Positions 24,382 through 35,022 of a stretch of DNA of 64,000 nucleotides are shown here, one piece after another. The stretch lies in NCBI RefSeq assembly GCF_036237275.1, contig NZ_CP108352.1, positions 7,148,501 to 7,212,500 of the forward strand, written 5' to 3'. The notes beneath the pieces are model-generated. The model was not told where the DNA came from, ran no database searches, and saw only the letters and a program-made list of their open reading frames with translations. Position 1 is the stretch's first letter. The number at the start of each line of letters is the position of its first letter. Source of the DNA: Streptomyces sp. NBC_01353. Its GTDB lineage: Bacteria; Actinomycetota; Actinomycetes; Streptomycetales; Streptomycetaceae. The translations under genes and the position numbers were made by a program.

Positions 24382-25515
24382 ATGCGTGTCGTCATCGTCA
24401 CCGAATCCTTCCCACCCGACGTCAATGGTGTGGCGCACTGCGCCCTGCAGACCGCGCGCCACCTCGTCCGCCGCGGTCATGACCCGCTCGTCATCGCCCC
24501 GGCCGTACCCGTGACCGGACCCGCCGACCCCACGGACTCCGACGCGCCCTGCCCCGTGGTGCGCGTACCGTCCCTCCCTCTGCCCGGCTATCCACAGGTG
24601 CGCGTCGCGCTGCCCAGCCGCCGCCTCACCGCCGCCATCGCCGCACACCGGGCCGACCTGGTGCACCTGGCGAGCCCCTTCGTCCTCGGCGTACGCGGCA
24701 TGGCCGCCGCGAGCCGACTCGGACTGCCCGCCGTCGCCGTCTACCAGACCGACCTCGCCGGCTACGCCCGCACCTACGTGGGCGCGGGCGAGGGCGCCGC
24801 CTGGCGTCGGCTCCGAGCCGTCCATGGTGCCGCCGACCGCACGCTCGCGCCGTCCACCGCCGCCGCGCGCGACCTGGAGACGCACGGCATCGCCCGCATA
24901 CGGCTCTGGCGGCGCGGCGTCGACACCGTCCGCTTCCGCCCCGAGCTGCGCGACGAGACCCTGCGCCGCGAGCTCGCCCCCGGCGGCGAGCTCCTCGTCG
25001 GCTACGTCGGCCGCCTCGCCCCCGAGAAGCGGGTCGAAGTGCTCTCCGGGGTGTGCGGACTGCCCGGCGTCCGGGTCGTGGTCGTCGGCGACGGCCCGAG
25101 CGGTCCCGGCCTGCGGAGCGCCCTCCCCGGCGCCGAGTTCCTCGGCCGCCGCACCGGCACGGACCTGGCGAGGATCTTCGCCTCGCTCGACGTGTTCGCG
25201 CACACCGGCCCGTACGAGACCTTCTGCCAGACCGTGCAGGAGGCGATGGCGAGCGGAGTCCCCGTGGTCGCCCCGGCAGCCGGGGGCCCGCTGGACCTCG
25301 TCGACCACCGGAGGACCGGACTCCTCGTCCCGCCGGACGACGCGACCGCGCTGCGGGAGGCCGTCGCCGCGCTCGCCACGGCACCGGCGCTGCGCGCCGC
25401 CTACGGGCGCGCCGGGCGGGTGGCGGTCGAGGACCGGACCTGGGAGGCCGTCGGCGACGAGCTGATCGGCCACTACCTCGAGGTGCTGCGCGAGCGGACG
25501 GCGGTCGCGGCATGA
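24382..25515 (+). CDS. GT4-family glycosyltransferase (mannosyltransferase-like)
   Basis: A 377-residue GT-B enzyme. The N terminus MRVVIVTESFPPDVNGVA is typical of MgtA/PimB-type GT4 mannosyltransferases. The donor-site region has LVGYVGRLAPEKRVEVL, DVFAHTGPYETFCQTVQEAM (the E-x7-E motif) and VVAPAAGGPLDLV. It would transfer a hexose from GDP- or UDP-sugar to a lipid or glycan acceptor at the inner membrane face. ATG 24382 matches the conserved start; the longer frame is non-coding. Its stop overlaps the next gene by ATGA, the first of three such couplings. Confidence 0.9.
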   Translation: MRVVIVTESFPPDVNGVAHCALQTARHLVRRGHDPLVIAPAVPVTGPADPTDSDAPCPVVRVPSLPLPGYPQVRVALPSRRLTAAIAAHRADLVHLASPFVLGVRGMAAASRLGLPAVAVYQTDLAGYARTYVGAGEGAAWRRLRAVHGAADRTLAPSTAAARDLETHGIARIRLWRRGVDTVRFRPELRDETLRRELAPGGELLVGYVGRLAPEKRVEVLSGVCGLPGVRVVVVGDGPSGPGLRSALPGAEFLGRRTGTDLARIFASLDVFAHTGPYETFCQTVQEAMASGVPVVAPAAGGPLDLVDHRRTGLLVPPDDATALREAVAALATAPALRAAYGRAGRVAVEDRTWEAVGDELIGHYLEVLRERTAVAA

Positions 25516-26900
25516 GCGACATCGGAAGGAACGTCGCCGACGTGGGAGTTCACGGCACGGGTGGCGTCGGCACGGACGCCCACGGCGCGGGCGTCCTGGG
25601 CACCGAAGTCCCTCGGACGGGTGTCCTCGGTCGGGACGGTGTCGGTACGGACGTCGTCGGCGCGGGTGCCCTCGGCACGGAAGTCCCCGCCCGTGACGCC
25701 CTCGGGGACGACGTCCCCGGCGCGGACGCCCTCGGTGGGCGTCGGCCGTTGCGGATCGTGCGGCTCGCCAACTTCGTCACCCCCACCTCCGGCGGCCTGC
25801 GCACCGCACTCGAACAGCTCGGCCGCGGCTACCTCGCGGCCGGGCACGAGCCCGTACTGATCGTCCCCGGTGACGTAGGGAGCGATGAGGTCACCGATCA
25901 GGGGCGGGTCATCACCCTGCCCGGCCCCGTCCTGCCCGGGACCGGCGGCTACCGCGTCCTCGCCGACCGGGGGCGCGTACGCCGACTCCTCGAAGAGCTC
26001 GCCCCGGACCGTCTGGAGGTCTCCGACCGGACGACCCTGCGCTGGACGGGGGAGTGGTCCAGGCGCGCGCGGGTGCCCTCGGTGATGGTCTCCCACGAGA
26101 CCGCCGACGGCGTGCTGCGGACCTGGGGTGTGCCGTCGTCCGCCGCCGCCCGGGCCGCCGACCGGCTCAATCGCCGTACGGCCTGGGCGTATTCGCGGAT
26201 CGTGTGCACGACGGAGTGGGCGGAGCGGGAGTTCGTACGGATCGGGGCCCGCAATGTCGTACGGGCGCCGCTCGGCGTGGACCTGGACCGCTGCAGGCCC
26301 GGGCGGCGCAGCACCGTCCTGCGGGCCAAGCACGCGGACGGTCAGCGCGTGCTGCTGTTGATGTGCTCGCGGCTCTCCGTGGAGAAGCGGCCGGGAACGG
26401 CGCTGGACGCGCTCGCCCATGTGCGCGCCGCAGGGGTCCGGGCCGCGCTCGTCGTGGCCGGCGACGGGCCGATGCGGGCCGCGCTGGAGCACCGGGCGCG
26501 GGACGAACGGCTGCCGGTGCGGTTCCTGGGGCATGTCGCGAACCGCGAGACCCTGGCGGACCTTCAGGCCGCCGCCGACCTGTGCCTGGCCCCCGGGCCC
26601 GCCGAAACGTTCGGCCTGTCCGCGCTGGAGGCGCTCGCCTGCGGCACGCCGGTGGTGGCCAGCGCCTCCTCGGCACTTCCCGAGGTCCTCGGGGACGCGG
26701 GCGCCGGTGCGGCCGACGACCCGGCCGCCTTCGCCGCGAGCATCCGTGCGCTGCTCGCCCGCCCGGAACGGGAGCGCCGCGCGGCGGCACGCGCGCGTGC
26801 CGAACTCTTCGGCTGGGACCGCTCGATCGCCGCGTTCCTCCAGGCCCATGACGCGGCCCCGGCCTCGATCCTCGTCCCGCCGCAGGGAGCCCGGCCATGA
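25512..26900 (+). CDS. GT4-family glycosyltransferase with repetitive N terminus
   Basis: A 462-residue protein. Residues 1-75 are a low-complexity repeat of five-residue units (GVLGT, GALGT, DALGD). Residues 80-450 form a GT-B glycosyltransferase beginning [18 protein letters not shown] and containing [39 protein letters not shown] and [12 protein letters not shown]. The partner gene upstream is another GT4 enzyme, so they may add consecutive sugars. The stop overlaps the next start (ATGA at 26897-26900). The repetitive extension may be a linker or a polymorphic tail; a start near residue 75 (GTG or similar) cannot be excluded. Confidence 0.85.
   Translation: MSDIGRNVADVGVHGTGGVGTDAHGAGVLGTEVPRTGVLGRDGVGTDVVGAGALGTEVPARDALGDDVPGADALGGRRPLRIVRLANFVTPTSGGLRTALEQLGRGYLAAGHEPVLIVPGDVGSDEVTDQGRVITLPGPVLPGTGGYRVLADRGRVRRLLEELAPDRLEVSDRTTLRWTGEWSRRARVPSVMVSHETADGVLRTWGVPSSAAARAADRLNRRTAWAYSRIVCTTEWAEREFVRIGARNVVRAPLGVDLDRCRPGRRSTVLRAKHADGQRVLLLMCSRLSVEKRPGTALDALAHVRAAGVRAALVVAGDGPMRAALEHRARDERLPVRFLGHVANRETLADLQAAADLCLAPGPAETFGLSALEALACGTPVVASASSALPEVLGDAGAGAADDPAAFAASIRALLARPERERRAAARARAELFGWDRSIAAFLQAHDAAPASILVPPQGARP
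25530..25745 (+). repeat. Coding minisatellite of about 15 bp in glycosyltransferase N terminus
   Basis: Degenerate in-frame units of about 15 bp (GGC-ACG/GCG-GnC-GTC-CTC-like) encode repeated G-(V/A)-L-G-T motifs. The period keeps frame, so copy number could change without disrupting the gene. Confidence 0.55.
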
Positions 26901-28315
26901 CCACCACGTTCCCGCCGACCACAGGCGCCCCGGAGTCGCTGGACTCCGTCGTAACGGCCGACGCATCCGAGACACCGGGCACCGCACGGCCGACGGGTCC
27001 GGCGGAGACCGGCGTCGGCACACCCGCGACGCCGGGCATCGCCCGGATGCCCGGCCAGGCCGTGGCCGTCCACGCGGGGACCATCCGGACGCTTGCCCTG
27101 GCGGAGACCGACGTGGCCGTACGCGAGGCGCCGGACAGCGCCCGGCCGGAGGGGCCGGCCGAGGGCGTCCATGCAGGCACCGCCCGGCCGACGGGTCCGG
27201 CGGAGACCGGCGTCGGCACACCCGCGAGGCCGGGCATCGCCCGGATGCCCGGCCAGGCCGTGGCCGTCCATGCAGGCGCCATCCGGACGCCCGGTCCGGC
27301 CGAGAGCCCGCACGCGGTCGCCGCCCAGCCGCCCCACTCGGTCGAGACCCTCCACGCACGCGTGGACCTTCCCGCCCAGCGCCGGGACACCGACGCCGCG
27401 TCCCCTCCGGCCGCCGCCGGTGGGGACACGCCGCCGACGGTCGTGGCCGCGCCCCCCGCCGTCCTTCGCTTCGTCGTCCTCGGGGACTCCCTCAGCGAGG
27501 GCGTCGGGGACCGCGTCGACGGGGCCTGGCGCGGCTGGGCCGCGTTGCTCGCCGAGGGGCTCGCCGGGCCCGCGCAGGACGTCGAGTTCCGGAATCTCGC
27601 CGTCAGCGGGGCCCAGAGTCAGGAGGTGGCCGAGCAACAGGCCCCCGAAGCCGTGGCGTTCCGGCCGGACGTCGCCTCCGTCGTCGTCGGGGTCAACGAC
27701 ACTCTGCGCCACACCTTCGACATAGCCAGGCTCGCCCGCCGTCTCGACCGGATCTGCGCGGACCTCACGGCGGGCGGAGCCGTACTCCTCACCGCGTGTC
27801 TGCCCGACCCCGGCCGGATGCTCGGCCTCCCCGCCCCGCTCGCCCGTCCGCTCGCCCGGCGCCAGAAGGCCGTCAACGCCCTCGTCCACGCGATGTCCGA
27901 CCGCTACGACGCCGTCCATCTCCACCTCACCGACGCGCGGTGGACCGACGACCGGTCACTGTGGAGCGCCGACCGGCTCCACCCCGGCGAGCGCGGCCAC
28001 CGGGCCATCGCCGCGCGGTTCCACACCCTCCTCGCCGCCCGCGGCCTCGCCCACGGCACGCCTCCCTCGCCCGAGCCCGAACAGCCCCCGCCGACCCGCG
28101 CGGAGGCGGTGCTCTGGCTCGCCACCGCCGGAACCGGCTGGGTCGCCCGGCGCTGCCACGACCTGCTGCCCCAGCTGCTGCACCTGGCGGGCTCCGAGCT
28201 GCGCCACTGGGCGGGCGGCACCGGCGCCCGACTCGACCGGCGGGCCGAACACGCCCTGTCCGCCGCCCTCGCGGCGGTGTCGCTGGACGCCTCGGTGGCC
28301 ACAATGGAGGAATGA
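26897..28315 (+). CDS. SGNH/GDSL hydrolase with repetitive N-terminal extension
   Basis: A 472-residue protein. Residues 1-185 are a Pro/Ala/Thr-rich region with an internal in-frame duplication. The catalytic SGNH domain starts near 190 with [15 protein letters not shown] (block I Ser), then AVSGAQS (block II), VVVGVNDTL (block III) and [11 protein letters not shown] (block V Asp/His near 360). Such enzymes hydrolyse acyl esters. It is translationally coupled to the upstream glycosyltransferase and downstream 5-oxoprolinase genes by 4-bp overlaps. There is no clear signal peptide. The domain after 390 ([20 protein letters not shown]) is helical and not recognised. Confidence 0.87.
   Translation: MTTTFPPTTGAPESLDSVVTADASETPGTARPTGPAETGVGTPATPGIARMPGQAVAVHAGTIRTLALAETDVAVREAPDSARPEGPAEGVHAGTARPTGPAETGVGTPARPGIARMPGQAVAVHAGAIRTPGPAESPHAVAAQPPHSVETLHARVDLPAQRRDTDAASPPAAAGGDTPPTVVAAPPAVLRFVVLGDSLSEGVGDRVDGAWRGWAALLAEGLAGPAQDVEFRNLAVSGAQSQEVAEQQAPEAVAFRPDVASVVVGVNDTLRHTFDIARLARRLDRICADLTAGGAVLLTACLPDPGRMLGLPAPLARPLARRQKAVNALVHAMSDRYDAVHLHLTDARWTDDRSLWSADRLHPGERGHRAIAARFHTLLAARGLAHGTPPSPEPEQPPPTRAEAVLWLATAGTGWVARRCHDLLPQLLHLAGSELRHWAGGTGARLDRRAEHALSAALAAVSLDASVATMEE
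26979..27270 (+). repeat. Near-identical 94-bp direct repeats 198 bp apart
   Basis: 26979-27072 and 27177-27270 differ at only a few positions. The 198-bp offset is a multiple of three, so the duplication stays in frame and encodes two copies of a Pro/Ala/Gly-rich segment including [15 protein letters not shown]. Confidence 0.85.
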
Positions 28316-31300
28316 CCGGGCGCTGGGAGTTCTGGATCGACCGTGGCGGCACCTTCACCGACGTCGTGGGCCGGCGACCCGACGGGCAGCTCGTCACCCG
28401 CAAGCTCCTCTCCCACGACCCGGCCCGCCCCCACGACGCCGCCGTCGCGGGGATCCGACTCCTCCTCGGGCTCGGCCCCGACGAGCCGGTCCCCGCCGAC
28501 CGGATCGACGTCGTCAAGATGGGCACGACCGTCGCCACCAACGCCCTCCTGGAGCGGCGCGGCGAGCCGACCGTCCTCCTCGTCACCGAGGGCTTCCGCG
28601 ACGCCCTGCGCATCGCCTACCAGAACCGTCCCCGGCTCTTCGACCGCCACATCGTGCTCCCCGAGGCCGTCTACGAGCGGGTGATCGAGGTCCCCGAACG
28701 GGTCGACGCCCACGGCCGTGTCGTCACGCCGCTCGACGAGGGCGCCGTCGCCGAGGAGTTGCGGGCGGCCCAACGCGCCGGCTACCGTTCCGCCGCCGTC
28801 GTCCTCATGCACGGCTACCGGCACCCCGACCACGAGACCCGGATCGCCGCCCGCGCCCGTGCGCTCGGCTTCACCCAGATCAGCTGCTCCCACGAGGTCA
28901 GCCCGCTCATCAAGCTCGTGCCGCGGGGCGACACCACCGTCGTCGACGCCTACCTCTCCCCGATCCTGCGCCGGTACGTCGACGAGGTGGCCCGCGAACT
29001 CGCCGGGATCCGGCTGATGTTCATGCAGTCCAACGGCGGGCTGCGCGAGGCCGCCCACTTCCGTGGCAAGGACGCCGTCCTGTCCGGACCGGCCGGCGGA
29101 GTCGTCGGGATGGCCCGAACCTCGGAACAGGCGGGGTTCGACCGGGTGATCGGCTTCGACATGGGCGGCACGTCCACCGATGTGTCGCACTACGCGGGCG
29201 AGTTCGAGCGCGAACTCGGTACACAGGTCGCCGGCGTCCGGATGCGCGCCCCGATGATGAACATCCACACCGTCGCCGCGGGCGGCGGCTCCGTCCTCCA
29301 CTACGACGGCCGGCGCTACCGCGTCGGCCCCGACTCCGCGGGCGCCGTCCCCGGCCCCGCCTGCTACCGCCGCGGCGGCCCGCTCACCGTCACCGACGCC
29401 AACGTGATGCTCGGCCGCGTCCAGCCCGACCACTTCCCCGCCGTCTTCGGACCGGAAGGAGACCAGCCGCTCGACGTCGCCGTCGTGCGCGAGAAGTTCA
29501 CCGCCCTCGCCCGGGAGATCGGCGGCGGCCGCACCCCTGAGGAGGTCGCCGCCGGCTTCCTGGAGATCGCGGTCCTCAACATGGCCAACGCCGTCAAGAA
29601 GATCTCCGTCCAGCGCGGCCACGACATCACCCGCTACGCCCTCACCAGCTTCGGCGGCGCGGGCGGCCAGCACGCCTGCGCCGTCGCCGACGCCCTGGGC
29701 GTCGACACCGTCCTCGTACCGCCGCTGGCCGGTGTGCTCTCGGCGTACGGCATCGGCCTCGCCGACGCCACCGCCATGCGCGAGCAGTCGGTCGAGGCGG
29801 AGCTCCACACTCCCGGGACGCACGCGCGCGTGACGGAGCTCTGCGCCGAACTCGCCGAGAGGACCAGGGGAGAGCTGCGCGCCGACGGCCTGCCCGACTC
29901 CGCGATCACCACCCACGCGCGCGTGCTGCTGCGCTACGCCGGCACGGACGCGAGCCTCCAGGTCGACCTGGCCGCCGCCGAGGAGATGACCGAGGCGTTC
30001 GCGGCCCTCCACCGCGCGCGGTACGCCTTCACCATGGACCGGCCGCTGGTCGTCGAGGCCGTTTCCGTCGAGGCCGTCGGCACCGCCGGACCGCACGGCC
30101 CGGTGGCCGTCGAGACAGGCGTACGGGACGGAGATCCCGTACCCCGGGCGACGGTACGGATGTACGGCGCGGGCACCGCCACGACGAGCGACACCCCGTT
30201 GTACCGGCGGGAGGACCTGAGTCCTGGCGACACCGTCACCGGCCCCGCGATCCTCGCCGAGGCCGACGCGACGACCGTCGTCGACCCCGGCTGGCAGGTC
30301 ACGGTCGGCGACGGCGGACACCTCGTCCTCACCCGGGCGCAGCCCCGTCCCGCACGCGTCGCGGTCGGCACGGACGTCGATCCGGTCCTCCTGGAGGTCT
30401 TCAACAACCTCTTCATGTCGATCGCCGAGCAGATGGGCGTACGTCTGGAGAACACCGCCCACTCCGTCAACATCAAGGAGCGACTCGACTTCTCCTGCGC
30501 CCTGTTCGACGCAGAGGGCAACCTGATCGCCAACGCGCCCCACATCCCCGTCCACCTCGGTTCCATGGGCGAATCCATCAAGGAGGTGCTGCGGAGGGGC
30601 GGGGACTCCCTGCTCCCCGGTGACGTCTACGCGATCAACGACCCTTACCACGGCGGCACCCACCTCCCGGACGTCACGGTGGTCACACCGGTCTTCGACG
30701 ATTCCGGGGACGCACTGCTCTTCCTCGTCGCCTCGCGCGGACACCACGCCGAGATCGGCGGCATCACCCCCGGCTCCATGCCCGCCTTCAGCCGGACCGT
30801 CCACGAGGAGGGCGTCCTCTTCGACAACTGGCTGCTCGTACGGGAGGGGCGGCTGCGCGAGGACGAGACGCGGGCGCTGCTCGCCGGAGCGCGGTATCCC
30901 TCCCGCGACCCGGACACCAACCTCGCCGACCTGCGCGCCCAGATCGCCGCCAACGAGAAGGGCATCGAGGAACTGCGCACCATGGTCGGGCAGTTCGGCC
31001 TCGATGTCGTCCACGCCTACATGCGGCACGTGCGCGCCAACGCGGAGGAGTCCGTACGGCGGATCGTGGCCGGGCTCGAGGACGGTTCGTACCGCTACGA
31101 GACGGACGGCGGCGCGGTCGTCCAGGTCGCGGTCCACGTCGACCGCGAAGGGCGCTCCGCGGTCCTCGACTTCGCCGGCACATCCCCCGAGCAGCCGGGC
31201 AACGCCAACGCGCCGACCTCCGTCGTGATGGCCGCCGTCCTCTATGTCTTCCGCACCCTCGTCGACGACGACATCCCCCTCAACAGCGGCTGCCTGGAAC

Positions 31301-31911
31301 CCCTGGACATCCGGGTGCCGCCCGGCTCGATGCTCGCGCCCACCTATCCGGCGGCGACGGTCGCCGGGAACGTGGAGACCTCCCAGGCGGTCACCGGCGC
31401 CCTGTACGCGGCCCTCGGGGTCCAGGCAGAGGGCTCGGGCACGATGAACAACGTCACCTTCGGCAACGCGCGCGTGCAGTACTACGAGACGGTCGCGAGC
31501 GGCTCGGGCGCGGGGGACGGCTTCGACGGGGCCGACGCCGTCCAGACGCACATGACCAACTCCCGGCTCACCGACCCCGAGATCCTGGAGTGGCGCCATC
31601 CGGTCCGGGTGGACTCCTTCGCCGTACGCCGGGACAGCGGCGGGACCGGCCGCTGGCACGGCGGCAACGGCGTCGAACGCCGTGTCCGCTTCCTGGAGCC
31701 GATGACCGTGACCCTGCTGACCGGCCACCGCAGGGTGCCGCCCTACGGCATGGCCGGCGGGGAGCCCGGTGCGCTCGGGGAGAACCTGGTCGAACGCGCC
31801 GACGGCACCGTCGAGCACCTCGGCGGAGTCGACGCCACCGAGGTCGGCCCGGACGACGTCCTGGTCCTACGGACCCCGGGCGGGGGAGGCTACGGCCCCG
31901 CCCGCTCGTGA
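28312..31911 (+). CDS. 5-oxoprolinase (ATP-hydrolysing), fused HyuA-HyuB type
   Basis: A 1199-residue single-chain enzyme. Residues 1-680 are the hydantoinase-A/ATPase half ([13 protein letters not shown] near the N terminus, [35 protein letters not shown]). From about 686 the B half follows ([51 protein letters not shown]-like [18 protein letters not shown]). It cleaves 5-oxo-L-proline to L-glutamate with ATP. ATG 28312 overlaps the SGNH gene stop. It ends 34 bp from the convergent pxpC, so two distinct 5-oxoprolinases are encoded back-to-back. Confidence 0.92.
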   Translation: MTGRWEFWIDRGGTFTDVVGRRPDGQLVTRKLLSHDPARPHDAAVAGIRLLLGLGPDEPVPADRIDVVKMGTTVATNALLERRGEPTVLLVTEGFRDALRIAYQNRPRLFDRHIVLPEAVYERVIEVPERVDAHGRVVTPLDEGAVAEELRAAQRAGYRSAAVVLMHGYRHPDHETRIAARARALGFTQISCSHEVSPLIKLVPRGDTTVVDAYLSPILRRYVDEVARELAGIRLMFMQSNGGLREAAHFRGKDAVLSGPAGGVVGMARTSEQAGFDRVIGFDMGGTSTDVSHYAGEFERELGTQVAGVRMRAPMMNIHTVAAGGGSVLHYDGRRYRVGPDSAGAVPGPACYRRGGPLTVTDANVMLGRVQPDHFPAVFGPEGDQPLDVAVVREKFTALAREIGGGRTPEEVAAGFLEIAVLNMANAVKKISVQRGHDITRYALTSFGGAGGQHACAVADALGVDTVLVPPLAGVLSAYGIGLADATAMREQSVEAELHTPGTHARVTELCAELAERTRGELRADGLPDSAITTHARVLLRYAGTDASLQVDLAAAEEMTEAFAALHRARYAFTMDRPLVVEAVSVEAVGTAGPHGPVAVETGVRDGDPVPRATVRMYGAGTATTSDTPLYRREDLSPGDTVTGPAILAEADATTVVDPGWQVTVGDGGHLVLTRAQPRPARVAVGTDVDPVLLEVFNNLFMSIAEQMGVRLENTAHSVNIKERLDFSCALFDAEGNLIANAPHIPVHLGSMGESIKEVLRRGGDSLLPGDVYAINDPYHGGTHLPDVTVVTPVFDDSGDALLFLVASRGHHAEIGGITPGSMPAFSRTVHEEGVLFDNWLLVREGRLREDETRALLAGARYPSRDPDTNLADLRAQIAANEKGIEELRTMVGQFGLDVVHAYMRHVRANAEESVRRIVAGLEDGSYRYETDGGAVVQVAVHVDREGRSAVLDFAGTSPEQPGNANAPTSVVMAAVLYVFRTLVDDDIPLNSGCLEPLDIRVPPGSMLAPTYPAATVAGNVETSQAVTGALYAALGVQAEGSGTMNNVTFGNARVQYYETVASGSGAGDGFDGADAVQTHMTNSRLTDPEILEWRHPVRVDSFAVRRDSGGTGRWHGGNGVERRVRFLEPMTVTLLTGHRRVPPYGMAGGEPGALGENLVERADGTVEHLGGVDATEVGPDDVLVLRTPGGGGYGPARS

Positions 31912-31945
31912 ACGGCCTCCGGTACGAGCCTCGCATCCCTGGCGC

Positions 31946-32809
31946 TCAGCGCAGCGGCACGAACCGCACCTCGGTCCCCGGCACCGCCTGCGCGGCCGCC
32001 GCCAGGTCGGACTCCCGTACCACCGCCACCACCGGATAGCCACCGGTCGTCGGATGGTCCGCGAGAAAGACCACGGGCCGGCCGTCCGGCGGCACCTGGA
32101 CCGCCCCCAGGACCATGCCCTCGCTGGGGAGTTCGCCGCTGCGGGCCCGCTCCAACGGCGGTCCTTCCGTGCGCAGCCCGATCCGGTTGCTCGCCGAGGA
32201 GACCCGGTACGCGCGCGTGGCGAGGGTGTGGAGCGCCCCACGTGTGAACCAGTCGTGCCGCGGCCCGAGCCGGACCCGCAGGACGAGTTCGTCCCGCGGG
32301 CCCGGCCAGGGCGGAGTGTCGACCGGCCCCCGTACGGCCGATTCCACTCCCAGCGGCAGCACGGTCCCGGCGGCCGGCGGGGCCGGGCCGAGCCCGGACA
32401 GCAGGTCGGTGGAGCGGCTGCCGAGGACGGGTTCGACGGCGACCCCGCCGCCGAACCCCACGTACGCGCGCAGGCCACGGGTGGCCGTGCCGACCTCGAG
32501 GAGCGCCCCGGCCGCGATCCGTACCGCCGCGCCCCAGGCGACCGGGCGCCCGTCGACGGTGACCGGGCACGGCGCGCCGCCCACCGCGACGGTCACGTCG
32601 CACCGGGGCCGTACCGCGCACCCGTCGACCGTGGTCTCCAGGACCGCAGCGGCCTCCGGATTGCCGACCAGCCGGTTCACCAGACGGGCCGCGCCCGGAT
32701 CCAGCGCCCCCGAGCGGGGCACGCCCAGATGCGCGTACCCGGTCCGCCCCAGGTCCTGCACCGTGGTCAGCGCTCCGGCCCGTACGACGGCGACTGCACG
32801 ATCGGTCAC
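31946..32809 (-). CDS. pxpC: 5-oxoprolinase subunit PxpC (KipA/biotin-carboxylase-like)
   Basis: A 287-residue protein of the KipA/allophanate-hydrolase subunit 2 family: VRAGALTTVQDLGRTGYAHL, PRSGALDPGAARLVNRLVGN, FLADHPTTGGYPVVAVV. Together with PxpA and PxpB it forms the bacterial 5-oxoprolinase. GTG 32809 overlaps the stop of pxpB (32806-32808), so the two are translationally coupled. It is last in the five-gene operon that begins with the MFS permease. It converges with the fused 5-oxoprolinase, without a visible terminator in the 34-bp gap. Confidence 0.92.
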   Translation of the reverse strand: MTDRAVAVVRAGALTTVQDLGRTGYAHLGVPRSGALDPGAARLVNRLVGNPEAAAVLETTVDGCAVRPRCDVTVAVGGAPCPVTVDGRPVAWGAAVRIAAGALLEVGTATRGLRAYVGFGGGVAVEPVLGSRSTDLLSGLGPAPPAAGTVLPLGVESAVRGPVDTPPWPGPRDELVLRVRLGPRHDWFTRGALHTLATRAYRVSSASNRIGLRTEGPPLERARSGELPSEGMVLGAVQVPPDGRPVVFLADHPTTGGYPVVAVVRESDLAAAAQAVPGTEVRFVPLR

Positions 32810-33432
32810 CGGCTCTCCCTCACGAAACGCACCCGCGCGCCGGGCGTGAGCAGTGCGGCCGGCTCCCGGCCCGCATCCCACAGCACCGTGTCCGTGGAGC
32901 CGATCACCTGCCAGCCACCGGGGGAGGAGCGCGGGTACACGCCCGTGTACGGACCCGCGAGCGCGACCGAACCGGCCGGGACAGCCGTGCGCGGAGTGGC
33001 CCGGCGTGGCACCTGGTACTGCTCGCCGAGCCCGGTCAGATAGCCGAAGCCCGGCGCGAAGCCGCAGAACGCCACCCGGAACTCGGTGCCCGAGTGGATC
33101 CGTACCGCCGTCTCCACGGACACCCCCCACAGCGCGGCGACCTCGGCCAGATCGGGGCCGTCGTAGCGGACCGGCACCTCGACGGCCCGCTCCACGCGCG
33201 CGTGGAGGGGCGGTATCGACCATTCCCGTAGCCGGTCGGCGAGCAGGTCCGGCGTGTCCACCCCGTCGAGCAGCACCGTCCGCGCCGCCGGCACGATCTC
33301 CCGTACGGAGGGCAGCGCACCGCCCGCCCGCCGGCGCAGCAGCTCGGCGTGGAACGCCTCCGTCTCCGTGCCGCTCCCCAACTCGACCAGCAGAGCCCGC
33401 TCTCCCACCCGGAACACGCGCCGCGCCCTCAT
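32806..33432 (-). CDS. pxpB: 5-oxoprolinase subunit PxpB (KipI-like)
   Basis: A 208-residue KipI/allophanate-hydrolase subunit 1 protein with VEVPVRYDGPDLAEVAALWG, AFCGFAPGFGYLTGL and the Ser/Gly-rich PRSSPGGWQVIGSTD. It partners PxpC in 5-oxoproline hydrolysis; in Bacillus the homologue KipI also inhibits the sporulation kinase KinA, which has not been shown here. ATG 33432 overlaps the pxpA stop and its own stop overlaps pxpC. Confidence 0.92.
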   Translation of the reverse strand: MRARRVFRVGERALLVELGSGTETEAFHAELLRRRAGGALPSVREIVPAARTVLLDGVDTPDLLADRLREWSIPPLHARVERAVEVPVRYDGPDLAEVAALWGVSVETAVRIHSGTEFRVAFCGFAPGFGYLTGLGEQYQVPRRATPRTAVPAGSVALAGPYTGVYPRSSPGGWQVIGSTDTVLWDAGREPAALLTPGARVRFVRESR

Positions 33433-34193
33433 ACGAACGCCTCCACTCTGACTCCGGTGGCCTCCAGCTGGGCGCGCACCCGACGGGCGAGGCCGACCGC
33501 GCCCGGGGTGTCCCCGTGCAGGCAGAGCGACCGCGCCCGGACGGCGACGGACCGCCCGCAGTGCGCGGTCACGACGCCGAACCGGGCCATGGACACCGAC
33601 CGTTCGACGACCTCCGCCGGGTCGGTGACGACGGCCCCCTCCTGCCCCCGTGGCAGCAGGGAGCCGTCCGCCGTGTACGCCCGGTCGCCGAACGCCTCGG
33701 CGACGACGGGCAGGCCCGCCTGCTCGGCGGCCTCGTGCAGCCGCGAGCCGGGCAGACCGAGCACCGGGAGGCTCCCCCCGGCGAGGCGCACCCCGTCGAC
33801 GACGGCGGCTGCCTGCTCCTCGTCGCGGACCACCCGGTTGTACAGCGCGCCGTGCGGCTTGACGTACGAGACCGCCGAACCGGCCGCACGGGCGAAGACC
33901 TCGAGCGCGCCGATCTGGTACGCCACCTCGGCCGCCAGCTCCTCGGCCGGCACGTCCATGGAGCGCCGCCCGAAGCCGGCCAGATCGCGGTACGAGACCT
34001 GGGCCCCGATCCGTACGCCCTTCGCCGCCGCCAGCTCGCAGACGCGCCGCATGGTGACCGCGTCCCCGGCATGGAAGCCGCAGGCGACGTTGGCGCTGGT
34101 GACCACGGAGAGCAGCTCCTCGTCGTCGGTCAGCGTCCAACGGCCGAAGCCCTCTCCGAGGTCGGCGTTGAGATCGATCGAGGCCCAGGTCAT
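33429..34193 (-). CDS. pxpA: 5-oxoprolinase subunit PxpA (LamB/YcsF)
   Basis: A 254-residue LamB/YcsF-family protein, the normal length. Signatures are IDLNADLGEGFGRW at the N terminus, VVTSANVACGFHAGDAVTM, VSYVKPHGALYNRVV and SLCLHGDTPGAV. PxpA works with PxpBC to convert 5-oxoproline to glutamate. Its stop overlaps pxpB in an ATGA junction. GGAAGGAAC lies close upstream of ATG 34193. It follows the YcsI-like gene by 40 bp. Confidence 0.95.
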   Translation of the reverse strand: MTWASIDLNADLGEGFGRWTLTDDEELLSVVTSANVACGFHAGDAVTMRRVCELAAAKGVRIGAQVSYRDLAGFGRRSMDVPAEELAAEVAYQIGALEVFARAAGSAVSYVKPHGALYNRVVRDEEQAAAVVDGVRLAGGSLPVLGLPGSRLHEAAEQAGLPVVAEAFGDRAYTADGSLLPRGQEGAVVTDPAEVVERSVSMARFGVVTAHCGRSVAVRARSLCLHGDTPGAVGLARRVRAQLEATGVRVEAFV

Positions 34194-34233
34194 GGTGACG
34201 GTTCCTTCCTTCCCGGGGGCGTGGTGCTACGGG

Positions 34234-35022
34234 TCAGGCCGCGACGCGATAATCGGCGTCGCGCACATCGGTGACGAGCATCCGCCCCGGCGCGTGGGTG
34301 ATCGCGAACGGTGGACGCGAGGCCGTCACGGCGGCCTGCGGGGTGACCCCGCAGGCCCAGAAGACCGGCACGTCCCCGGGCTCCGCCACGACCGCGTCCC
34401 CGAAGTCGGGGCGGTCCAGGTCGCGAATGCCGAGCGCCGCCGGATCACCCGCGTGCACGGGCGCTCCGTGCACGGCGGGCAGCAGTCCGCTGAGCCGTCG
34501 CGCGGTGGGGACGAGGTCGGCCGGTATGGGGCGCATCGAGACGACCATCGGCCCGTGCAGCCGCCCGGCGGGCCGGCACGCCCGGTCGGTGACGTACATC
34601 GAGACGTTGCGGCCCTGGTCGACATGGCGCAGCGGCACTCCGGCCTCCGCGAGCGACCCCTCGAAGGTGAAGCTGCAGCCGATGAGGAAAGACACCAGGT
34701 CGCCGCGCCAGTACGAGGTCACCTCGGTCGGTTCGTCGACAAGTCGCCCGTGTTCCCAGACGCGGTAGCGCGGGAGGTCCGTCCGCAGGTCCGCGCCGGC
34801 GGCGAGCTCCGTGGCCCACGGCCCGGGGTCGGTGACGTCCAGGACGGGGCACGGCTTGGGGTTACGGGTGCAGAACAGGAGCACGTCGTACGCCCAGTCC
34901 GCCGGCACCGAGATGAGGTTGGCCTGCGCGTGGCCCGGGGCCCATCCGGCCGTCGGGGCGGTCGATCCCGCACGGGCACGCGCGCGTGCCGTCCGCGGGT
35001 CGAGAACCGGCGTGGACGTCAT
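34234..35022 (-). CDS. YcsI/DUF1445 putative hydro-lyase (D-glutamate cyclase-like)
   Basis: A 262-residue DUF1445/YcsI-family protein: [49 protein letters not shown] and the C-terminal [17 protein letters not shown]. Family members include D-glutamate cyclase of mammals, and ycsI sits beside ycsF-kipIA in Bacillus subtilis, so a role in glutamate/5-oxoproline interconversion is plausible here. ATG 35022 overlaps the stop of the MFS gene. It would act in the cytosol. The activity of bacterial members is not settled. Confidence 0.87.
   Translation of the reverse strand: MTSTPVLDPRTARARARAGSTAPTAGWAPGHAQANLISVPADWAYDVLLFCTRNPKPCPVLDVTDPGPWATELAAGADLRTDLPRYRVWEHGRLVDEPTEVTSYWRGDLVSFLIGCSFTFEGSLAEAGVPLRHVDQGRNVSMYVTDRACRPAGRLHGPMVVSMRPIPADLVPTARRLSGLLPAVHGAPVHAGDPAALGIRDLDRPDFGDAVVAEPGDVPVFWACGVTPQAAVTASRPPFAITHAPGRMLVTDVRDADYRVAA

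Noticed and set aside
24382-28315. Possible natural-product gene cluster around the glycosyltransferases
   Set aside because: There is no PKS, NRPS, terpene synthase, tailoring set or resistance gene; the enzymes fit glycolipid or envelope metabolism.
27904-31818. A 1304-residue minus-strand frame opposite the 5-oxoprolinase
   Set aside because: It has the same antisense-shadow character, and the plus strand encodes a clear complete enzyme.
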